From Kangiella sp. TOML190 (GTDB taxonomy: Bacteria; Pseudomonadota; Gammaproteobacteria; Enterobacterales; Kangiellaceae), in the NCBI RefSeq assembly GCF_023706045.1, contig NZ_BQYL01000001.1:682001-746000 (forward strand): a DNA stretch of 64,000 bases. The letters are read 5' to 3'. Made by a program: the position numbers and the translations under genes. Below, piece by piece: positions 55,969 through 64,000 of this stretch. Within the stretch, counting starts at the first letter, position 1, and the number at the start of each line of letters is the position of its first letter. The notes beneath the pieces were generated by a model. The model was not told the DNA's origin. It worked only from the letters and a program-made list of their open reading frames with translations, and searched no databases.

Positions 55969-57537
55969 ATGATCCATTATTTGAGATTGAAAACAAAGCT
56001 GTTAACTTGTGTTTGTTTATTCTTTTCGATTATCGGCTGCCAAACGTTTCATTACGATCCCAGCCAAAGAACCGACAGTTATTTGATGCCCATGGTTAAA
56101 GAAGGATCAATTTATCAAGCTATAACACCTCTACTGGAGGATAAGGCTCCCGATCAGTCAGCTTTTCACTTGCTGGATGATGGGCTCTCAGCGTTTGTTG
56201 CCCGCGCCGTGCTAATTGATCAAGCACAACACTCACTGGATCTGCAATACTACATATTCCGCCAAGACGTTTCGGGAAAAATTCTTATCGCCAAATTGAT
56301 CCAAGCCGCTGAGCGCGGAGTTCGAGTACGGATCTTGCTGGACGATATTGGCAGCGCCTTGGATAACCGCTGGCTAGCCACCTTTAACCACCACCCGAAT
56401 ATCGAACTTCGAGTTTTTAATCCGGTTCGAGGGCGCAGCGGCCTGTCCCGAGCTCTGCAGCAAGCAGGCACTTTTTCTCAAACTAATCGCAGAATGCACA
56501 ACAAGTTATTAGTCGCCGACAGTATGATTGCTATCACTGGAGGTCGTAATATTGGCGATCAATATTTCTCCAATACCCATGTTGATTTTCAAGATCTTGA
56601 TGTGTTGGCGATTGGCGAGATCGTCAAACCCAGTCATCAATACTTCGATGACTATTGGAATCATGTCTTGTCCGTACCGATTGATTTACTGATTGAACTG
56701 GATAGCGAAAAAAGCTTCAGCCAACTGAGCAGCCTTACTAACCAATATTTGCAAGACGCTAAAAATTCAGAATTTATTAATGCGCTAAAGCAATCTAACT
56801 TTCTGACCCAGCTGCGGCAAGGTCGATTGGATCTCTCTTGGGGTAATGCCTATGTGTATGCGGATCCGCCAGACAAAGCGCTAACAGAAGTTGAAATCGG
56901 TTTTGAGGAAATGTTAGGCAGTAAAATTGGCCAAGTTCTTGCTAACGGTCAACAACGACTACTAATTACTTCGGCTTATTTTGTGCCCACCAGTGCCGGA
57001 ATGGAGTTTTTACAAAAACAACTTAAACAAGGTGTTGAGATTTCGATCTTAACCAACGCCCTTAGCACCACCGACGTTAGCGCCGTTCACAGTAAATACC
57101 GTTATTACCGAGAACCGCTTATCAAGGCTGGCGCCAAACTTTGGGAGTTACGATCTTCGGCCAAACAAACCAAGCGCCAGAAATGGTTTCGCTCACGCTC
57201 GCAAGCCAGCTTACACGCCAAAACCTTTGTTATCGATCAAGATAAAAGCATTGTCGGCTCTGCCAATTTCGATCCGCGCTCCATCAAAATCAACACGGAA
57301 ATGGCAATACTGATCGTCAGTGCATCGCTTAATCAAAAACTAGCAAGAATTTTCGAAAACTTAACGACTCCAGAATCTGCATGGAAATTGGAGTTAGATG
57401 AGGATGAAGATTTAAGCTGGCACGCGATCGATAAAGAGCAACAACCCCTAGTATACGACAAAGAACCCGAAACCAGTTGGTGGATGCGCTTTAAGGTTTG
57501 GTTGGTGTCTATTTTGCCGATTGAGGATCAAATTTAA
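55969..57537 (+). CDS. Phospholipase D-family lipoprotein (cardiolipin synthase-like)
   Basis: A 522-aa protein with two HKD motifs: RMHNKLLVADSMIAITGGRN (first, about 174-193) and SLHAKTFVIDQDKSIVGSAN (second). The N-terminus has a lipoprotein signal with lipobox IIGC, so it is anchored in the periplasm. Relatives include YmdC/ClsC, which makes cardiolipin from phosphatidylglycerol and phosphatidylethanolamine. I chose ATG at 55969; the longer frame starts with TTG. It is divergent from the thiamin operon. Confidence 0.88.
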   Translation: MIHYLRLKTKLLTCVCLFFSIIGCQTFHYDPSQRTDSYLMPMVKEGSIYQAITPLLEDKAPDQSAFHLLDDGLSAFVARAVLIDQAQHSLDLQYYIFRQDVSGKILIAKLIQAAERGVRVRILLDDIGSALDNRWLATFNHHPNIELRVFNPVRGRSGLSRALQQAGTFSQTNRRMHNKLLVADSMIAITGGRNIGDQYFSNTHVDFQDLDVLAIGEIVKPSHQYFDDYWNHVLSVPIDLLIELDSEKSFSQLSSLTNQYLQDAKNSEFINALKQSNFLTQLRQGRLDLSWGNAYVYADPPDKALTEVEIGFEEMLGSKIGQVLANGQQRLLITSAYFVPTSAGMEFLQKQLKQGVEISILTNALSTTDVSAVHSKYRYYREPLIKAGAKLWELRSSAKQTKRQKWFRSRSQASLHAKTFVIDQDKSIVGSANFDPRSIKINTEMAILIVSASLNQKLARIFENLTTPESAWKLELDEDEDLSWHAIDKEQQPLVYDKEPETSWWMRFKVWLVSILPIEDQI

Positions 57538-57548
57538 TTTTCACCAGC

Positions 57549-58151
57549 CTAACCTTCAACCAGATGCAGCTGTTCTACATAAATTAACTCACAAGCGCCA
57601 TCGCCAGTATCCTCTCTGGTTAAAGAACTTTTCCAGCGCCAGTTGGATTCTTTATTCCTAACCTTAACTAATTTGCCCTGGAGCTCCACGATTTGTCCCG
57701 CTTTAATCTTTTTGATCTGCTTGGCAATATAACTACTACTGGGGATCAGATGCATATTGGCGCTATGTGTTTGAATTTCTTGTTGCGGAATTGGCGCTTT
57801 ATCGTATCGATAGCGATACCAACGACCGGTTTGCCAAAACTCAATCTGTTGCAACACCGACTCATCTGACATTCGCCCCCAGCCTAACGCCAGATCCGTT
57901 GGCGAAATCTCAGCACCTTTATCGTAACGATAATCTTCTTTTAAAATTACCTTAGCTTTAATATTAAAATCCGCCAAAGGCGTTACTTCGAAGTTAGCAT
58001 GTTCGAAACTAATCGGATCGTTAATGGGCTTCTGATAGGGAACATCAGCGGCCATTACTCCATCACCCAGCGTTACGGGTTGCTTTGCTTTATAGATAAT
58101 GAGCAAGACTAAAACGCCGACAATGGCCGTAGCGATTTGCTTTGTACCCAT
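57549..58151 (-). CDS. Membrane-anchored protein of unknown function
   Basis: A 200-aa protein not assigned to a family. One N-terminal helix (about 8-21) probably anchors it, with the remainder periplasmic: DYRYDKGAEISPTDLALGWGRMSD, then YRYRYDKAPIPQQEIQTHSANMHLIP, and a C-terminal QGKLVKV strand region ending in CELIYVEQLHLVEG, with a single Cys. The conserved-looking SPTDLALGWG section recalls uncharacterised proteins of marine Gammaproteobacteria. It follows DUF4870 on the same strand, but a terminator separates them. Confidence 0.75.
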   Translation of the reverse strand: MGTKQIATAIVGVLVLLIIYKAKQPVTLGDGVMAADVPYQKPINDPISFEHANFEVTPLADFNIKAKVILKEDYRYDKGAEISPTDLALGWGRMSDESVLQQIEFWQTGRWYRYRYDKAPIPQQEIQTHSANMHLIPSSSYIAKQIKKIKAGQIVELQGKLVKVRNKESNWRWKSSLTREDTGDGACELIYVEQLHLVEG

Positions 58152-58182
58152 GGCTTTTCCAATGATTACTTTTAGATAGTAT

Positions 58183-58207
58183 AAAAAAAAGGGCGACTAA
58201 TGTCGCC
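58183..58207 (-). terminator. Intrinsic terminator after the DUF4870 gene
   Basis: On the minus strand GGCGAC-ATTA-GTCGCC (58192-58207) forms a perfect six-bp stem and is followed by eight T residues. It lies after the DUF4870 gene and would insulate it from the gene downstream. Confidence 0.9.
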
Positions 58208-58273
58208 GGGGGTATGTAGAGAGTAGCTTTTATAATTATTGTTATGTTTCTTAGGAGTTTTACTAACTAACAA

Positions 58274-58777
58274 CTATTGAACTAATTTTAGTGAAAAAGG
58301 ATATTTATAAACGCCCCCTTCACTTGCTTTAATTGCTGCCAAAATGGTTACGATAAAGTGGAAAATTATCAGTCCAAACAGCAACGGAATTCCAATTAAG
58401 ATAAAGCAAAGGATTAGTGCTACACAATAAGCAATAAACATACTGATATTAAAATTCAGCGCTTCTTTACCATTTTCCGCCACTAAAGGCATCGACTCCT
58501 TCTTCAATAACCAGACTACCAATGGGCCCAGCACCATTCCGATAACAGGAATCAAAGGCACCATTGCGACAAAGGCAGCTAAATGGGCGAACATTGACCA
58601 GCTTTTTTCATCGCCGCTGGCGCTTTCTGTATCTAAGACTTCCGCTTCGCCCTCAATCACTCTTTCTTGCTGCGCATGCTCGTTAGCTTGTTCACTCTCT
58701 GCGCTAGCACTGTCGACCGCTTCCACGTTTTCAGTAGCATTTTCGGTAGCCGCTGGTTTTTTATCTTTATCTGACAT
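58274..58777 (-). CDS. DUF4870-domain membrane protein
   Basis: A 167-aa protein. Residues 1-60 are an acidic, Ala/Glu-rich disordered tail; the rest is a DUF4870-type domain (Tic20-like) with three to four helices: FAHLAAFVAMVPLIPVIGMVLGPLVVWLLKKE, KEALNFNISMFIAYCVALILCF and HFIVTILAAIKASEGGVYKYPF. The conserved GKEALNFN segment is diagnostic. Function unknown. GGAG is about 11 bases before the selected ATG; an upstream start eight codons away is less likely. Confidence 0.87.
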   Translation of the reverse strand: MSDKDKKPAATENATENVEAVDSASAESEQANEHAQQERVIEGEAEVLDTESASGDEKSWSMFAHLAAFVAMVPLIPVIGMVLGPLVVWLLKKESMPLVAENGKEALNFNISMFIAYCVALILCFILIGIPLLFGLIIFHFIVTILAAIKASEGGVYKYPFSLKLVQ

Positions 58778-58801
58778 TCGCTTTATTTCTCCGCGTTTCA
58801 T

Positions 58802-59177
58802 AATTTACGGTTTTAGATTAGCAAAGAAACTTATTTCAAAATGTAACCAAGAGTGATAGGAATTGACGATAAAATGCTGCTGCCAATTGCATTAGCCAGT
58901 ATTAACTAACACATTGATTTGTATAAGTTTTTTGTGAAACCTTCTTGTTTGCTAAAAAATAAAAGCAAGCAGCTCAATTAGTAAAACCTAGATAAACCTT
59001 TGATTTATATGGAAATATTAAACAGGAAAATAATTGGCGAGATCCAAAATGACGCCGCAATGCGATAAGCTATTGTTTTTGCTGGTTATTTTTGGAGTAT
59101 TTCTACTTCCGCGCCAACTGCGACAGGTAATTGCCCCGAGATACTAAGTAGCGCAGTGAAAATCATTAATATAACTA
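58802..59177. other. Intergenic region before apt
   Basis: About 375 bp, AT-rich. It should contain the promoter of the DUF4870 gene on its left side. On its right side one short + strand frame (59049-59147) is entered separately at low confidence. No RNA gene, repeat or clear terminator for apt was seen. Confidence 0.5.
59049..59147 (+). CDS. Possible small membrane peptide (32 aa)
   Basis: A 32-codon frame encoding a polar start, a hydrophobic run (LLFLLVIFGVFLLP) and a basic tail. The architecture is that of a single-helix small membrane protein with a positive C-terminus. The upstream sequence GGCGAGATCCAAA offers only a weak ribosome site and there is no supporting context. Could be chance. 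Confidence 0.22.
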   Translation: MTPQCDKLLFLLVIFGVFLLPRQLRQVIAPRY

Positions 59178-59726
59178 TTAACTTTGGTAGTCCGCTAAAC
59201 TGAAACATGAACCATACTGCCGGAGCGATTGGCGGCCTTGCAAAAATGCCAATTCGATTACAAAGGCAAAGCCCGCGATTTCTCCGCCTAATTGCTGCAC
59301 CAATTGCGCACTTGCAATTGCAGTACCTCCCGTTGCTAACAAGTCATCATGAATCAGCACTCTATCACCAGCTTTTATCGCATCTTTATGTATCTCTAAA
59401 CAAGCCGTTCCATACTCTAAATCATAGTCTACTTGAATAGTATCGGCGGGTAGCTTACCTTTTTTGCGGATCAAGACGAAGGGAAGCCCTAAGGCGCGCG
59501 CCAAAGAAGGTCCGAATAAAAATCCGCGCGAATCAATACCGACTATGGCACTTAAGTTTAATGGTCTAGCATGTTCAATTAGCGCTGTAAGAATTTGTTG
59601 GGATACTTTTGCATCCAACAGTAGCGGCGTTATATCTTTAAAAGAAATTCCAGCTTTTGGAAAATCTGCGACTTCACGGACATTAGCTTTTACAAGCGTT
59701 TCGATATCAATGGACTGGCTGCTCAT
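59178..59726 (-). CDS. apt: Adenine phosphoribosyltransferase
   Basis: Salvages adenine to AMP with PRPP. The 182-aa enzyme has the APT N-terminal region VREVADFPKAGISFKDITPLL, GIDSRGFLFGPSLARALGLPFVLIRKKGKLP, and the PRPP motif VLIHDDLLATGGTA. Length is standard. It is divergent from a nucleosidase-like gene that probably releases adenine, so the two may share regulation and pathway. Confidence 0.97.
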   Translation of the reverse strand: MSSQSIDIETLVKANVREVADFPKAGISFKDITPLLLDAKVSQQILTALIEHARPLNLSAIVGIDSRGFLFGPSLARALGLPFVLIRKKGKLPADTIQVDYDLEYGTACLEIHKDAIKAGDRVLIHDDLLATGGTAIASAQLVQQLGGEIAGFAFVIELAFLQGRQSLRQYGSCFSLADYQS

Positions 59727-59806
59727 AATACAATTTTTTACATAACAACTTCAGTTATAATGCGCACATAATACCGCAAGCTCAGTCTTAAAGTGAAAAG
59801 TTAATC

Positions 59807-60508
59807 ATGAAAAACATTCTAATTTATGTCGCCATGCAGTCCGAAGCGCAACCGATCATTGAGGCCTTAGATTTAACCATCACTTCTTTACTACCTAAGG
59901 CTTTACCCATGCAAACTTTTGCGGGCAAGAAGGATAAACATCACTATTTACTTGTGACCTCTGGTAAAAGCACACTGTATGGCGTTGATAATGTAGGCAC
60001 CGAGCCTGCGGCTGTCGGTTTGCAAGCGGCTTTGCAATTGTTCGATGCTGACCTAGTGATTAACGCTGGAACCGCAGGCGGCTGGCAAACCAAAGGAGCA
60101 AAAATTGCTCAAGTTTATCTTGGTAAAAGTCCTATTCGTTATCACGACCATCGAATTCCGATCCCTACTTTCGAAGCCTATGGTCGCGGTTCTTATCCTT
60201 GCATGGACACATCGGAGTTAGCTCGCAAACTCAATTTAACACAAGGCTTTATTAGCACCAGCAATTCGCTCGATTTTAACCAAGATTGTGATCGGTTAAT
60301 GCAGGAAAATAACGCTGACTGTAAAGAAATGGAATGCGCCGCTCTGGCTTGGGTTTGCCATTTGTACCAGAAGCCGTTTTTGCCAGTAAAAGCAATTACG
60401 GATTTTGTTGATGGCAAACACCCGACCGCAGAGCAGTTTCAACAAAACTTAAACCGCACCTGTGAAGCGCTAAAAAATGCAGTGATCAAACTACTAGCCA
60501 TAATTTAA
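59807..60508 (+). CDS. MTA/SAH nucleosidase-like phosphorylase-family protein
   Basis: A 233-aa nucleoside-phosphorylase-fold protein. The opening ILIYVAMQSEAQPII matches MTA/SAH nucleosidases (VAMEAEA-like), VINAGTAGGW is the phosphate/ribose loop, KEMECAALAWVC provides the ribose-binding Glu pair and VKAITDFVDG the catalytic Asp. It resembles the plant-type MTA nucleosidase more than E. coli Pfs, so substrate range is uncertain. It would produce adenine for APT across the intergenic region. Confidence 0.88.
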   Translation: MKNILIYVAMQSEAQPIIEALDLTITSLLPKALPMQTFAGKKDKHHYLLVTSGKSTLYGVDNVGTEPAAVGLQAALQLFDADLVINAGTAGGWQTKGAKIAQVYLGKSPIRYHDHRIPIPTFEAYGRGSYPCMDTSELARKLNLTQGFISTSNSLDFNQDCDRLMQENNADCKEMECAALAWVCHLYQKPFLPVKAITDFVDGKHPTAEQFQQNLNRTCEALKNAVIKLLAII

Positions 60509-60509
60509 G

Positions 60510-60878
60510 CTAGAATAATGGCTGAAAACCCGCGTACAACATTCGTTCAGCATCAAAGATCCGTCTCTTTGTATTAACTAACGGTTTGATCAGATCCGCC
60601 ATTCTAGGATCAGCTGCAACTTTTTTATTCACCAAATCACGCGCCTGACGAGACTCAAATGTCACCCAACCAAAAATAATTACCTCATCTTCAGCTGCTT
60701 TTACCGCTTTAAAAAATGAGCCAACGCCCTCTAAGCTAAAATCGTCGCCAACATTTTCCGTATAATCAAGTGCGCCATGCTCTTTCCAAATTTTAGCGAC
60801 TTGTTTAACCACTGTTTGATAGGTTTCTAACCCATCGCGTGGTATCGGCAATATAAAACCATCGATATAGTGTGCCAC
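60510..60878 (-). CDS. DUF1428-family protein
   Basis: A 122-aa ferredoxin-like (dimeric alpha-beta barrel) protein. MAHYIDGFILPIPRDGLETYQ, HGALDYTENVGDD and IFGWVTFESRQARDLVNKKVAADPR are the DUF1428 (YbaA-like) pattern. Function unknown. Convergent with the nucleosidase-like gene, with only a one-base gap. Confidence 0.92.
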   Translation of the reverse strand: MAHYIDGFILPIPRDGLETYQTVVKQVAKIWKEHGALDYTENVGDDFSLEGVGSFFKAVKAAEDEVIIFGWVTFESRQARDLVNKKVAADPRMADLIKPLVNTKRRIFDAERMLYAGFQPLF

Positions 60879-61011
60879 TCTTGACCTCTTTTTTATTGAA
60901 TTTTTTGCAGCAAAAAGCTACCGCTAAGGCATGAAAAGGCACTCACCAGAATAACGCGTACCATAACGTTCATTCCAATGAGTACCTTTAAGCAGTTAAA
61001 CAATGATTAAA

Positions 61012-63249
61012 TCAAGCGCTATTTTCTGCTAAAGCAAACGCTATTAGTCTGTGGCTATCGATACCAAGACGCTTATAACCATTGGTAGCTTTACCCCAAA
61101 CATCCAGATCAGCGGCAAAAGCAGCATTGATACAGCTACCCACTAAGTCGGATGCACTAAAGTCATTCTGATAAGTTGAACCCACTTTAGTGTATGGCGG
61201 TGCCGCTACGGCAGCGGTTTCAACATAAGGCGAACTGGTTGAAGCCAGCCCAAGCACGTTGGAACCACGAATAATGGTAAAGTCAAACACCGCATGGTTA
61301 TTAGGATGCTCAGCTTGATACTCAATATGTACCGCAGTCGATGGGCTATCATAGCGTAAGAAGCCACAATCATCGCTAGCCGAAACACCACCAATACTGG
61401 GTTGCGGCAACGCTGAACTAACCAAATTGTTATCAACATGCACCTTAAACACTAAGCCGCCAGCCACCACTTCCGCAGCCTCAGCCCGTCGCGACAGAGT
61501 CGGGTCGGTACTGTCTCGCATTAAGAACTCAAAAGTATCAGCGCCTGGCATGATCTTTTGCCCGACAGCATTGAACACCTCAATCTGAACTTCAAAAGTT
61601 CCAGCATCATCCGTCAAATTGGTACTGCTCATCGGCGGTGCCACTCCTCTGGTATCCCAACTCGCTGCAACATCGTTCAAATTGCCCGTTAACCACTCAC
61701 GAACCACCACCGTAGCCGGATCAGTTGCTCTTGGCGGCGGCGTACGCGGTTTAAACTCAAACAAATTGGACTCGGAACCAACCGTCTGTGGCGGTATCGG
61801 GTACGTTTCATAAGTGGGTAGACTGCCATCGTCATACTCCATTCGATATCTACGATTCTGGGGCGCGGTCATGGCGGTCCAACCGCTAGTACCCACGCGG
61901 CGATAAGAATAACGATAATACTTAATGCTATTGTCATCAGATCCCGGATCCGTATCTCCTTTAGGGATAAAATACGAATCATCATGAAAGAAGTGCAACA
62001 CATGCGCAAAAGGTGCGTTATAAAGCGTACCTAAGGCGCTGTTATTATAGTCCAAGAAACCGTCCGGCTTGAGCCAACCAATCGGAGGTGTAACACCAGA
62101 AGGATTGCCAAAAATTGGAGTATGACCAATTTTGTACGGTAGCACGAACAAGGTAACGCCATCGGGTATATCGTATTCTGGAGTTTCACAAGGCTCCGCA
62201 TTGGGCGCATTGATCACCACCTCGCTGCCGCACTCATAATTCCAATAGGTGTTACAAGCAACGTTCGGTTTATACACCGTTTGCCAGACTCCATCTTGCA
62301 ACTGCTCAACCCAGAAATACAAATCCGGGTGGTCATTACAATTATAAAAGATGGTAGTAGAAAAGTGACCTTGATGATCAACTTCAACCGTTTTGATGCA
62401 ATCTTTTCTATAGAGTGGCCATAAATACCTAAACCAACACCAATAGGGGTATAAATAGCGATTCAAGTTTAGCAACTGTCTTCTTATAGCCATCGCATCA
62501 TTAGCATTAGCTAAAGCTTCAAAAGCAAACTGATCATTACTGATCGCCATTCTAGCTTCGCTTAATCCCCTAGCGCTATTATCAAAAGTACGATTAGCAA
62601 CACCAGATACCGCAGCCGAATCGAGACTTAAGTCTCTTCTCAATTCAAACTCTGGCGGAATCGGATCAGGGCGAGGATCAGGAATCGGATCAGGGAAGGG
62701 ATCAGGAATTTTCGGTCTTCTAACGGGGTAGAGCTTCTCGAGTAAATCCTCTTTTAGTCTAAAAATATCGCGATCAGGAATTTTCGGTAGAATTAAATAC
62801 CAGGGATCAACCTCGCAAATATGCACTCTGGCGTTACACACAGGCGCATCTTGAACCGTCCCATCAGGCAGGCTAACGCGATTGATAACCTTGCCTTTAA
62901 CGTTGCAAAAACACAACAAGGGCAAAATAAAATCGCGCGGGATTTTCAGTTCAATTTCAGGTCGCTCGGCAATAAAACGAGAATCAGCACCATAAGCGCC
63001 AAAACGCTGCAACTGCTTTAAACTCGGTGTTGCTTGATCCTTCTCCAAAGCTGGAGCAATTACCAATTTTAGGTTTCGACCATCAACATTTTTAGCAAGC
63101 TTAATATTTGCTTCGCAATTGTCAGAAACCTTAGCATTACCTAGCGGCTTTCCTCCTGTACTAAACACAAAGGCTTGCAGTTCTTTTTCAGCTAATTCGG
63201 GGGGAAGAGATAACTTTAGTTTTAAAGCATCTCCTTTACTATTTTCCAT
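61012..63249 (-). CDS. Large protein of unknown function with a proline-rich linker
   Basis: A 745-aa protein I do not recognise. There is no signal peptide. Residues 1-130 look like a small beta domain; FCNVKGKVINRVSLPDGTVQDAPVCNARVHICEVD (about 115-150) has the look of a carboxypeptidase-regulatory/transthyretin-like repeat. A Pro/Asp-rich linker (about 190-215, repeating PDP units) leads to a Cys/Trp/Tyr-rich region (RYLYPYWCWFRYLWPLY, HGHFSTTIFYNCNDHPDLYFWVEQ-type segment). The C-terminal half shows beta-sandwich-like stretches (DDAGTFEVQIEVFNAVGQKI; HNAVFDFTIIRGSNVLG-like). It may be a structural, secreted-by-other-route or surface protein. Monocistronic by spacing. Confidence 0.7.
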   Translation of the reverse strand: MENSKGDALKLKLSLPPELAEKELQAFVFSTGGKPLGNAKVSDNCEANIKLAKNVDGRNLKLVIAPALEKDQATPSLKQLQRFGAYGADSRFIAERPEIELKIPRDFILPLLCFCNVKGKVINRVSLPDGTVQDAPVCNARVHICEVDPWYLILPKIPDRDIFRLKEDLLEKLYPVRRPKIPDPFPDPIPDPRPDPIPPEFELRRDLSLDSAAVSGVANRTFDNSARGLSEARMAISNDQFAFEALANANDAMAIRRQLLNLNRYLYPYWCWFRYLWPLYRKDCIKTVEVDHQGHFSTTIFYNCNDHPDLYFWVEQLQDGVWQTVYKPNVACNTYWNYECGSEVVINAPNAEPCETPEYDIPDGVTLFVLPYKIGHTPIFGNPSGVTPPIGWLKPDGFLDYNNSALGTLYNAPFAHVLHFFHDDSYFIPKGDTDPGSDDNSIKYYRYSYRRVGTSGWTAMTAPQNRRYRMEYDDGSLPTYETYPIPPQTVGSESNLFEFKPRTPPPRATDPATVVVREWLTGNLNDVAASWDTRGVAPPMSSTNLTDDAGTFEVQIEVFNAVGQKIMPGADTFEFLMRDSTDPTLSRRAEAAEVVAGGLVFKVHVDNNLVSSALPQPSIGGVSASDDCGFLRYDSPSTAVHIEYQAEHPNNHAVFDFTIIRGSNVLGLASTSSPYVETAAVAAPPYTKVGSTYQNDFSASDLVGSCINAAFAADLDVWGKATNGYKRLGIDSHRLIAFALAENSA

Positions 63250-63477
63250 TTTTACATCTCCTTGCTATATGAATATCCAAATACTCTAAGATCTAGAGCA
63301 CAGGCTAGCATGACATAAAAATATCAATTACCCGATTGCGAAATATACATTCTCGCTGTGACTATACTCACAACCGCTAAAACTCGTTATAAGAAGTGTA
63401 AAGCCAGCTTTACGGAATGAGCTTAAAAGGACTTCTCTAGAGTTATATAAGACCAAAAATCAGCAAGCAAGCTAAGC

Positions 63478-63924
63478 TCACTCTTCGACTATTATCTCGA
63501 TTTTATTGGAAATCACTGGCCTTTTGTGCGGCACGTGCAAATAGTTGCCAAGCAATAATTGCAAGCTGTGCTTACCCGCTGGTAAGGTAATTTCAGTTTC
63601 GGTTTGACCGCCGCCAAAATGGCGAACTTGATCCGTTGAGGGCAAAGGCAGGGTTAGATTTGGCAATTGTTCCAGATCGATTAATAAATGATGATGGCCA
63701 GTATTTTCTTTGTCCACACCGGCTGGCGCCACCCCCATGTTCTTTAGACCAAAGACCACCTTAAAAGGCGACTTGAGGGTTTGTCCATCTTGCGGCGTAA
63801 TAAAATAGACTTCAGCATTTTCTGGGGCGTCACTAACCAACTCGTTAGCAGCAGTTTCCGAGGTTAGGTTTAACCACAGCAACCCGACAAAAAGCAAAAC
63901 TTTCGGCAAAGTAATTTTCAGCAT
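63478..63924 (-). CDS. Exported DUF4399-domain protein
   Basis: A 148-aa protein with a signal peptide (hydrophobic residues 6-20, cleavage near TAA-NE) followed by a DUF4399 domain: VYFITPQDGQTLKSPFKVVFGLKNMGVAPAG, TGHHHLLID and PAGKHSLQLLLGNYLHVPHKRPVISN. The HHH cluster and final HVPH suggest a metal-binding possibility. Function unknown. It precedes the large unknown protein by 228 bp on the same strand. Confidence 0.9.
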   Translation of the reverse strand: MLKITLPKVLLFVGLLWLNLTSETAANELVSDAPENAEVYFITPQDGQTLKSPFKVVFGLKNMGVAPAGVDKENTGHHHLLIDLEQLPNLTLPLPSTDQVRHFGGGQTETEITLPAGKHSLQLLLGNYLHVPHKRPVISNKIEIIVEE

Positions 63925-64000
63925 AACTCATATCCTATTTTCACCAGAGCCAAACTGCAGCACATTTAATCCTAGCGACGATAATAGCTAACAACTCAAC

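Overview
The window looks like an ordinary chromosomal segment of a mid-GC gammaproteobacterium. The evidence is gene order: cyaY / lptM-dapF-yigA-xerC-yigB-uvrD, algZ-algR-hemC-hemD(X)-hemY, ubiC-ubiA-plsB, kbl-tdh, glpG-glpE and a vfr-like crp beside osmC. The mix of Pseudomonas-like and enterobacterial orders, with exosortase-associated genes, would fit a marine Oceanospirillales/Kangiella-type lineage. That placement is inference; no rRNA or phylogenetic marker was searched. I found no phage, insertion sequence, CRISPR array, rRNA or tRNA.

Regions: 1-4.8 kb, a truncated serine hydrolase lipoprotein and the cyoABCD ubiquinol oxidase operon (no cyoE adjacent). 4.8-5.6 kb, a long AT-rich intergenic stretch with several DnaA-box matches. 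5.6-9.5 kb, a TRAP transporter (dctQ, dctM, and a convergent solute receptor) interrupted by murI. 9.5-12.2 kb, a 2OG-Fe(II) oxygenase and a secreted subtilisin-like protease sharing a bidirectional terminator. 12.4-20.2 kb, the uvrD/yigB/xerC/yigA/dapF/lptM/cyaY locus with two oppositely oriented genes inserted. 20.2-27.3 kb, an esterase, the AlgZ/AlgR two-component pair and the tetrapyrrole genes hemC, a fused hemD-hemX, and hemY. 27.4-31.5 kb, an NhaC antiporter, aroE, two AT-rich lineage-specific exported proteins, a VOC protein and OsmC. 31.6-34.2 kb, crp, then a glutamine amidotransferase fused to a membrane domain, then rpe. 34.3-41 kb, a VanZ-like protein divergent from the exosortase-A-associated acyl-CoA ligase and PLP decarboxylase, followed by plsB. 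41-47.6 kb, ubiA, ubiC, a DUF2007 protein, glpE, glpG, elaA, tdh, kbl, a YcxB-like protein and an aquaporin. 47.7-49.7 kb, a pair of bacterial PH-domain membrane proteins. 49.8-55.9 kb, a thiamin operon (thiC-thiO-thiS-thiG-thiDE-rhodanese) under a TPP riboswitch. 55.9-64 kb, a phospholipase-D-type lipoprotein, DUF proteins, apt divergent from an MTA/SAH nucleosidase-like gene, a large unknown protein and a DUF4399 protein.

Most genes are housekeeping. The less ordinary points are the DnaA-box cluster away from dnaA, the membrane-domain/amidotransferase fusion in an eroded trp locus, the orphan exosortase-associated pair, the exported hydratase-like lipoprotein inserted beside uvrD, the small cysteine-rich exported peptide and the unassigned 745-residue protein. 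No clearly new multi-gene system could be demonstrated from sequence alone. Start sites were moved from the longest possible frame where a Shine-Dalgarno sequence or family alignment supported it.
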